Assembly: GCF_001949145.1 (NCBI RefSeq) | Contig: NW_019091478.1 | Coordinates: 621,746 to 685,745, forward strand | Direction of reading: 5' to 3' | Origin: Acanthaster planci | Taxonomy: Eukaryota; Echinodermata; Asteroidea; Valvatida; Acanthasteridae | DNA length: 64,000 nt | Shown: in pieces, positions 57,130 to 64,000 of the stretch | Layout: each line of letters begins with the position of its first letter | Position numbering within the stretch: the stretch's first letter is position 1 | Position numbers and translations under genes: made by a program | Notes under the pieces: model-generated | Database searches by the model: none | Told to the model about the DNA's origin: nothing | What the model saw: only the letters and a program-made list of their open reading frames with translations

Positions 57130-60100
57130 GGGGAGCAAATATTTGGGAGATTTTTCTTGAATAAAAAATTGCTACAGCAAGCACTTTAAAACCAATTAAT
57201 ACTATCAACTGCAATGTTTTAAAACTGTACCAGTTTTGGGAGGAAATTACAACTCGTGTATACAGAAAAATTTATCTACAATGTACAACTCATCTAACAA
57301 CTAGGTCACACCACCGCAGAGGTCCACATCGGCATTCAAAATGATAAACAACGCAGGAAAACAGCTCCAAAACTCATCTCTTGAATGGCAGTAAGCACAA
57401 GCATCACTTCAATGCACTGTACAGATTATGCTAGAAACAGGTCCAACATGCCTGAGGCACTGACATACACATCCCCCCCTCCTTATCAAGTCAACCTGAA
57501 TGCCGGCCACATTTATCAAAAACCCATTACCCAGCGAAGCCAATAATTAGTGAAACGCATCCAATCTCATGAATGCAGGCCCACGCCGCGGCAGCTTCTT
57601 AAAAAGGGGGGGGGTTGTCTCCTAGACAAATGGACGTGCACAACATGCAAAATCAAACGGGGGGGGGAGAGACTGCATCTGAGGTGGTTGGATTTACCCA
57701 AAAGAAATGGGGAATTCTCATGGGAAGTCACGGCCAGGACACAAGTACCATTTGGAAGTTTGCCTGCGTCTCAGCATCGACCATGTTTGCACAAGGGGGG
57801 AGGGGGAGGGCGATAAGGGGAACTATTTTTTTTTCCCAATCACATTCACGAATCGGACTCATTAAAAAGCCGGAAATTTTAATCACTGTGCTGCAATGAC
57901 ATGTATTTCTGACTTGTGTAGAATGCTAATTGTCCTCGCCGATGCCAGTGCATGCTCTGAGAAAAGAAACAATAAAATCTCATGCGTGATTCAAACCAAT
58001 TTACACAATTACTGGTATATGTACATGTTAATCTCCCTCCAAAATGTCCCAAATAATGAGGCGGAAGGCAAATATGGAACTAAGTTTAATTTAACTTAAT
58101 TTGTAAATTATGCAAAATATCAAGCAAGATACCGGTACAAACACCAACTTGATTCCAAATGAGATACAATGTACCATACGTACTATTTGATAGGCATTCA
58201 CCGTGTTCAGGGAGCAGGTTCTTTTGTTAGGGAAATCTGAACCGACTTGTGGGGACATTTCTGAGTCCCCACACTGTTTTTGGTCCTCAGAAAACATGAA
58301 AATGTCGAATGTATGTCCCAACTACTACGGAAGATCTGTTGCGTACATGTACACAAAAGTTGCTAGCAAACTTGACGTGCTCAGCAGCAACTAGCTGAAA
58401 ACCAGTCAACAACAATACGCAATGCAGGGAATTTTGACCAGTACGTTTTTTGTGTGTGTTCATGTGTTCTCCGAGCTTACAGATTTTAATCGCGCTGAGT
58501 TTTATGAAACGGGTGTCGGGCATCTCAGGAATAAAATGAACTTAAGGGCCAGTGGGTGCTGTGAACCACATCTTCTGAAAACAGGATCATCACGGTAGCT
58601 GACGTGCAGATGCCAACTTTGCATGCTAGTCCCCTGAACAGTCTTAAGCTGGATACCATTTCTGCCTGACGCATTATTCTCCGCCCCTCCCCCAACCCTT
58701 TTTTTGTTTACTGCAGTACGAGTACGATACCTTGGTCTGGAGATCCAAGAGTTAAGGCTTCATTCATCGATATCACTTGAAAATGGGAGGGATATTGGAG
58801 TGGGGCCGCCTAAATGGCAACCTGGCATGAGTGTGAAGCGGACTTCTTTACAGCGATTGGGAGGGGGGGACGGGCGTCCTGACATTTCCCAGGGAATGTG
58901 AAGCAATGCAGTCATGCATATCTACAATTCAATCAGGAAAACGCAGGTTGGGGAAGAAGGCGGGGGGGGGGAGGGGAGTGCAGGAGACCCCTGTCAGCCA
59001 GAGGGCAACAACAAAATTGATGCTGGAAACAGGGTAAGTGGGAGTTGAGTAAAGTGAAAAAAATGGCCACTGGACGTAAAGATGTACTGGAAAGAGGAAG
59101 GAAAGAACAGCAAACAATCTTGAGCCGCTGTAACAAAAGGGATGAAAAAAACCAACCGTACATGATTAAGACCTGAAAGACCGTTACTAAACTTGTCTGT
59201 CTACTTTTACTTTGTGAAGCAAACAAACAAAAACGAGTTTTTTATTTGAAAACAAGACTCACTTTAATGTCTCTGTAAAATAACAGCAATACCATCCGTG
59301 GCCACTATTTTGCCGATACAATCTAGCGAAATGCGTACATGCACGTACATGTAACAGTAGCTTGAGGAAGTTTTCTTGTAAGGAAAAAATAGCCGGTCAA
59401 ATTGGTCAGGCTTATTTGGAAACAACTCCACTTGTGGTGCAAGACTTTAATGGTCAACCAACTTAAAATACCCCCCCCAAAAAAAAGAAAGGAGATGCCT
59501 GGCCTTACATGCAAGTGGGTTGTGACACTTTTGCCATAACTTTTTGTGTGCAGAAATGTTCACAAACGGTACTACATGTGTGGAGTCAATATGCACGTAT
59601 GTGTACATGAATGTTTCTGAGGATTTGGTAAGAGCATCATGCTACTGCAGGAATACGTCTGTGTACACAAGTTATTTGTATTTCACAGAAAGAAAGGAAA
59701 ATTACATGTAGGACACCAGTCAACAAACTGGAATTAATCAAGGAATGAAGGAAAACGCAAAGCCAGTTTCTATGTGTACAGTTGAGACATACATGTACAC
59801 TTAATAAGATAACAATCTCAATATCGTGGCAAACTAAGAATTAAGAAAATAGCAGTGAATACATTGAGTAACTGCAGGTGCTTTGTTAGGTAAATTTTAT
59901 CAATATATTGAACGAGTGACATTTGATTTACTGAAAACAGCTAGTCCCCTCGACACTGTGATTTTACAAGTTGCCTGAAGAATTCACATCTCAAGACTCC
60001 TTTCAAGTCCCCACTGCAGCCAGTCAACTATTTGCCTGAGAGAGTATTGAAAAAAAAAACACAGAAAAAAAGCACACAAAAACTAACACCTTTTCACCGC

Positions 60101-61900
60101 CACTCCAGCTGATTTTGTTGTCACATGTGCGTGGTATATACTGGTACATGTACATGTACTGTACATGTATGTACTAGTACAATATGCATCTATACCAGAG
60201 AAAAATTCTGGACAAACGGCTAAAACTACTGAATGAATTGCATCAGTGAATTTAAGGCCTTTTGATACTCGGTATGTTGTTAACTAGGAATTCGCTATGC
60301 TACAATGTATACTGTATGTATAAACTGTAGGGTAGAAAATAAGACTGGCATAATTGCTGATCCATTTATTTTGAAGTCACATTTTTTATGCTTACCTTTA
60401 TTATTATTATTTTTCAAATTGTTACTTTTAGTCCTTGTGTGTCATTTAAATTTTTGTGGCCCATTAAAAATCAACTTTCTTTCTTTGTTGCTGATGAAAC
60501 AAAATTAAAAGCTAATCTTGGAAGAACATTCTCCTCTGAAATCTACACAAAAATCATACGAGTAGTAACCCAGACCAAAGGAAAGCAACACAGTGCTGAC
60601 AGAATTACATGTACAGACAAACTTTGAACCTACTTTTTTTAACGATTAAACTCTAATTTGTGGAATTATAAGATGCAAGTAACAATGCTCTGATGACATC
60701 CCACAGTCTTACTGTGAAAGTCACTCGAGAATCTTTCTCCCGTTCCTGACTTCTGTGATTAAATCGTCCAGATAAGTTTCCAGTGGCCTGGGTCGCTTTG
60801 CTTGAATATCAATCCAAAAAAAAAAAAGCCAAATCTGGTCCCTGGATGTGGGCGGGAGCTAATCCATGATTCATCATGGTGAAAGGCAATACCACAGATC
60901 AGGTTCCAGACCTCAGTCCACATCCTGATTTTTGGGGATCCCTCTGCAAATGTACTTCGTACAGATATTGAAGGATGCAGGCCAGTACTACCGAGAGACC
61001 AAGTTTCCTCAGGTGTCACCTTGTGTGTACCGGTATACGTGCAAGGTACACTAAATATCAAGTTCAGGGAAATAAGAACTGAAGTGCCCAACTTTATTGC
61101 CCTATTCAGTTCCAATTCTTCTAGAGTGTTTAAGTTAAGTTTTTCCCTTAAATTTCTATAATCTACCACTAAATGTACCGCAGCACAAGACCTTCATTAA
61201 ATATGACTCGGTGGGAACAGCAGCTCCACACATGAGCAAGGTCAAATTCATGTGAATTTGGGGACTTTGAAAGCTGTATTTGTTAGATTATTAATTTTGT
61301 GCTGACGGGGGATAGCACGGAACAGTCAGCCAGCAGATTTTTCCAGCAGAGTGTTGATAGACACACGATACATTGTAACCACTTCATAATGTACATGTAC
61401 ATCGCAGGCATTTCCTGTTCCCCCAAAACCTTTTTTCTTTTTCCTTTGGTTAAATTTTCCAGTGCCTGACAGAGCTAGTGAGATACAATGACACTCACTG
61501 AGAAGTTAGCAATATGCCCACATGTGTACACTGCCATCCTCAAACTACAAGCGGCTGTATACTTAGTGGACGAGGGGAACCTAAAAGCCACCTCTATCAA
61601 TTTACACCTCTGGGATGACAGTGAGGGGAAGGGAGTGCAAATAGAGGAAACCTTTAGTAACCATGGCAACCAGTTTTTGCTCTTCTTCCTTCACGGCAGA
61701 GAGCAAATACGTGTACATGTACATCATACCAGACTGCACCGTGGCTGGGGGGGTTGTCTCGAGATAGCGGTTGACTTTGGATACTAACCGCAATCTTGTA
61801 ATGGTATGATAATTACTGATTTGGTGAATGTGAACATGATCACTTCAGTGTCTGACAAATAACCCTCAAGATGACTCCCATGGAATTTTTGTTATCTACC
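57130..61900. other. Right-hand region, no supported gene
   Basis: Contains G-runs (57607, 57660, 57800), an ACATGTAC cluster (60140-60180), a 136-codon minus frame (60759-61169) with no recognised family, and a short gtccccac hairpin near 58249-58275. No GAF exon was recognised. Confidence 0.45.
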
Positions 61901-61904
61901 TTAT

Positions 61905-62055
61905 ACAAATTTTATTGTCTGCTGTGATGGGATCCATGGTGTTTTGTACACCCCAGGGGAGTAAATGGAATCCTCAGCTTGCCTTGGGAGTCCTAATCTG
62001 GCCCAAGGGTGCACAAAATTCATGAACCCTATCAAAGCAGGCAATTGTTTTGTTA
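61905..62055. repeat. Imperfect foldback element
   Basis: Arms 61919-61954 and 62007-62041 pair over about 36 bases at roughly 80 percent, and flanking acaaattttattg/caattgttttgt extend the stem. Non-coding foldback. Confidence 0.6.
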
Positions 62056-64000
62056 TATCACGGTAATAGCTTAGGAGTCCTAGGGAACATTAGTGAAATA
62101 TATTTTATTGTTTATAGTAGAACACTGCATTTTACTAAAATTGTCAACAGAAGAAAGTTTTATCTAGTAAATTCAACACTTCAGCAGGAAACTGCCATCA
62201 TTTCATTTAAAATTGAACTCTCAGAGTAAGCTGGTTAATTCTGTCCCTGGTAATGTTGGTGTCTTCCTTTTTTGGTGCAGATTTCACAAACTATTTGTAC
62301 AAAATAGGAATTTTTCTTCATGCTGATGCTGGCCTGCTCAAAAGTCACATTTCTGATCTTATGTTTGGAACAGAGTTTCCAAAGAGAGAAACCTCTTCTT
62401 TGGAGGCAACCTGTTGTCATCTGGCCGCATTATTACAGTAAAATTAGAGCAACATTTGCACAGCTTAAATTAAAGGAGATGAACAGTGGCAAACGATGTG
62501 AAGGACAATGACCATCCTAGCAGAAATAATGCTTCACTGTCCCCTAACTGCACATCTCACAAGGACATTCATCAACTTATGTAGTACCAGTGTAGCTTCT
62601 ACCTCATAACCGAGGTCACACTCGTAAAGCAGTAGAAAGTGACACTTTCAACAGTGGGAAATCAAGGTACCGGTAATGTGCCAGTACTGTACCTGACTGA
62701 CCAGTGAACACATGTGCTTGTGGCTTGTCATGTGATCGTGACTCTGGACCGAAGTGCATGTATAGTACAGATGGGTACAGAGATGAAACATTGGCCAAAT
62801 GGGTCAAATCAAATGGTGACAACTACTCCTACATGTGGTATTCCCCTGCCGGACGCCTGCAGCTCAAACAACTTTCTGGCCATGGATAGACTTTGTTTAC
62901 GTTAAAGGTCAGCGCTAGGACTAAAGAAATGATCAAGCACAATGTCGCTCTGGCTGGAAACTTTCCCTCTGGCTTGCAACTGAACTTAGGACTATGCAGA
63001 CCTACATGTACATGTGAGTACTTCCACTTTCCAGGTAATTTCATTTTAAGGACTGATTATTACTCTTGAAGGAATTTAAAGGGAATGAAAAACAATAAAG
63101 AAATTCTTAGGGAATACCCTTAAATCTAGGAAAATTCTGAGGAAATTATCAAAATCCACACAAATTTGACAATAATCTCCAAATCTAGTAGCAAATTTCT
63201 CTCGACAATAATTCTCAATGATTAGTTGCTTTTATTGGATACTCTACGTATGAGAACTCTCAAGGTTTCACTTCACAATCACTTGAAACCAGACTAGTGG
63301 AATAAAACCTGCTGTGCATGTGCTGTGCACACAAATTTATTTGCCGTTCTGAGCAGTGCTGTACGGAGAATATTGAAACGAGGAGCCACTGGCCAGGTGT
63401 ACACACATTTGCAAAATACACAAGTTACCGCACATGCACAAAATCTGACAAAACACACAGAAATATTATTCTGTCAATTATCTGCAGGACAGACAGGCTC
63501 TGGATTTTGTGCTTGTGGAATAAATCAAATATGGCAACCAATTATACGGAAAAAAAAGCTGAAAGGAGAGACAAGGCATGTTTGTTCTCTTATGTTTGAG
63601 TATTTTGTACCTGGGACCGGACCAGACCAAGGGAAGCTTTGGTGTCAAGCTTCAAATACGGTACATCTGGGGCTGAAACAAGTTTACTGTACTGGAATTT
63701 TGGAGTGCATGGACATTATGAATACGTGAAACTTCTCAGCTCCCCATACATGCTCTATACAGTGTGCAACCACAAACCAGTCGACTCGGGTACCTATCAG
63801 TAGTACCTGTGCGTGCTAGAATGTACATGTACCTACACGTAAGCTACATGTACACTGTAGTTAACGTGGGCTTATGCTGTGTACATGTACATACTAAGAT
63901 GGAGAAAGAACCACGGGATCACAGAGACACAACGCTTGGTGCGCGTACATTAAGAAAACTGGGCAGCGATCGTTCGAGAAATATGACTGACAAGCGACTA
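62056..64000. other. Right end, no supported gene
   Basis: Short frames only. A plus-strand segment at 62282-62441 follows a good acceptor-like site (tttttggtgcag) but matches no family. ACATGTAC palindromes are dense at 63820-63890. Confidence 0.45.

Noticed and set aside
58091-58321. Minus-strand frame with a good GTACGT donor near the PDE gene
   Set aside because: Peptide does not match GAF-A or GAF-B; the region has a gtccccac inverted repeat suggesting a mobile element.
60759-61169. 136-codon minus-strand frame in the PDE upstream region
   Set aside because: Tested as a possible GAF exon; no GAF motifs, no recognised family, and it ends in low-complexity sequence.
61488-61787. Plus-strand frame with AAVYLVDEGNLKA, faintly like a GAF core
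   Set aside because: Wrong strand for the PDE gene, no clear splice sites, and the resemblance is short.
63318-63729. 134-codon plus-strand frame at the right end
   Set aside because: No recognised domain or splice structure; no better than chance length in this composition.

Overview
This is a eukaryotic, intron-rich, compositionally AT-leaning window. It is most likely from a marine invertebrate deuterostome; an echinoderm is my best guess. The guess rests on very dense ACATGTAC-type palindromes, frequent TAGGCCTAC and ACCGGTAC motifs, kilobase-scale introns, and decayed tyrosine-recombinase and LINE retroelements. It is inferred from texture, not proven. There are no operons and no bacterial or viral gene order. 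One assembly gap (19823-20252, all N) and one single N (28954) are present.

Two protein-coding genes can be read exon by exon, both on the minus strand. Gene 1 is a class I/II pyridoxal-phosphate aminotransferase. It starts at 25448 and runs leftward through eleven well-supported coding exons to 11982, possibly ending in a tiny exon at 11377-11397. Reading phases join at every junction except one: exon 2 carries one extra base near its donor, either an assembly error or a real frameshift. The PLP-fold landmarks (NPDNPTG, SDEIYG, SGLSKCF lysine, TVRLCF arginine) are all present in order.

Gene 2 is a cyclic-nucleotide phosphodiesterase closest to the PDE11 family. Eleven coding exons from 53804 down to 38317 give the end of GAF-B and the whole catalytic domain to the stop codon. 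Every phase and GT/AG junction fits. The tandem GAF region and the start codon were not found and should lie in or beyond the 53.8-64 kb part.

Between the two genes (about 27-37 kb) is a retroelement island. It holds a decayed DIRS/Ngaro-type element on the minus strand (29.5-31.4 kb: zinc knuckle, reverse transcriptase, RNase H) and two abutting LINE fragments on the plus strand (32.6-34.9 kb). The left end (205-493, minus) has an unidentified open segment with a strong splice donor, possibly the first exon of a gene leaving the window. The remaining sequence, including the introns, carries many small inverted repeats, foldback or MITE-like elements, tRNA-derived SINE fragments, dispersed repeat pairs and one 124-bp tandem duplication. 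No CRISPR array, rRNA or intact tRNA gene was seen.

The two genes have no evident functional link. One is a soluble PLP enzyme of amino-acid metabolism; the other hydrolyses cAMP/cGMP. I found no convincing new multi-gene system. The items most worth checking are the frameshifted aminotransferase exon, the exon-like unidentified reading frames (205-493, 51150-51686, 55749-55978) and the families of foldback repeats.
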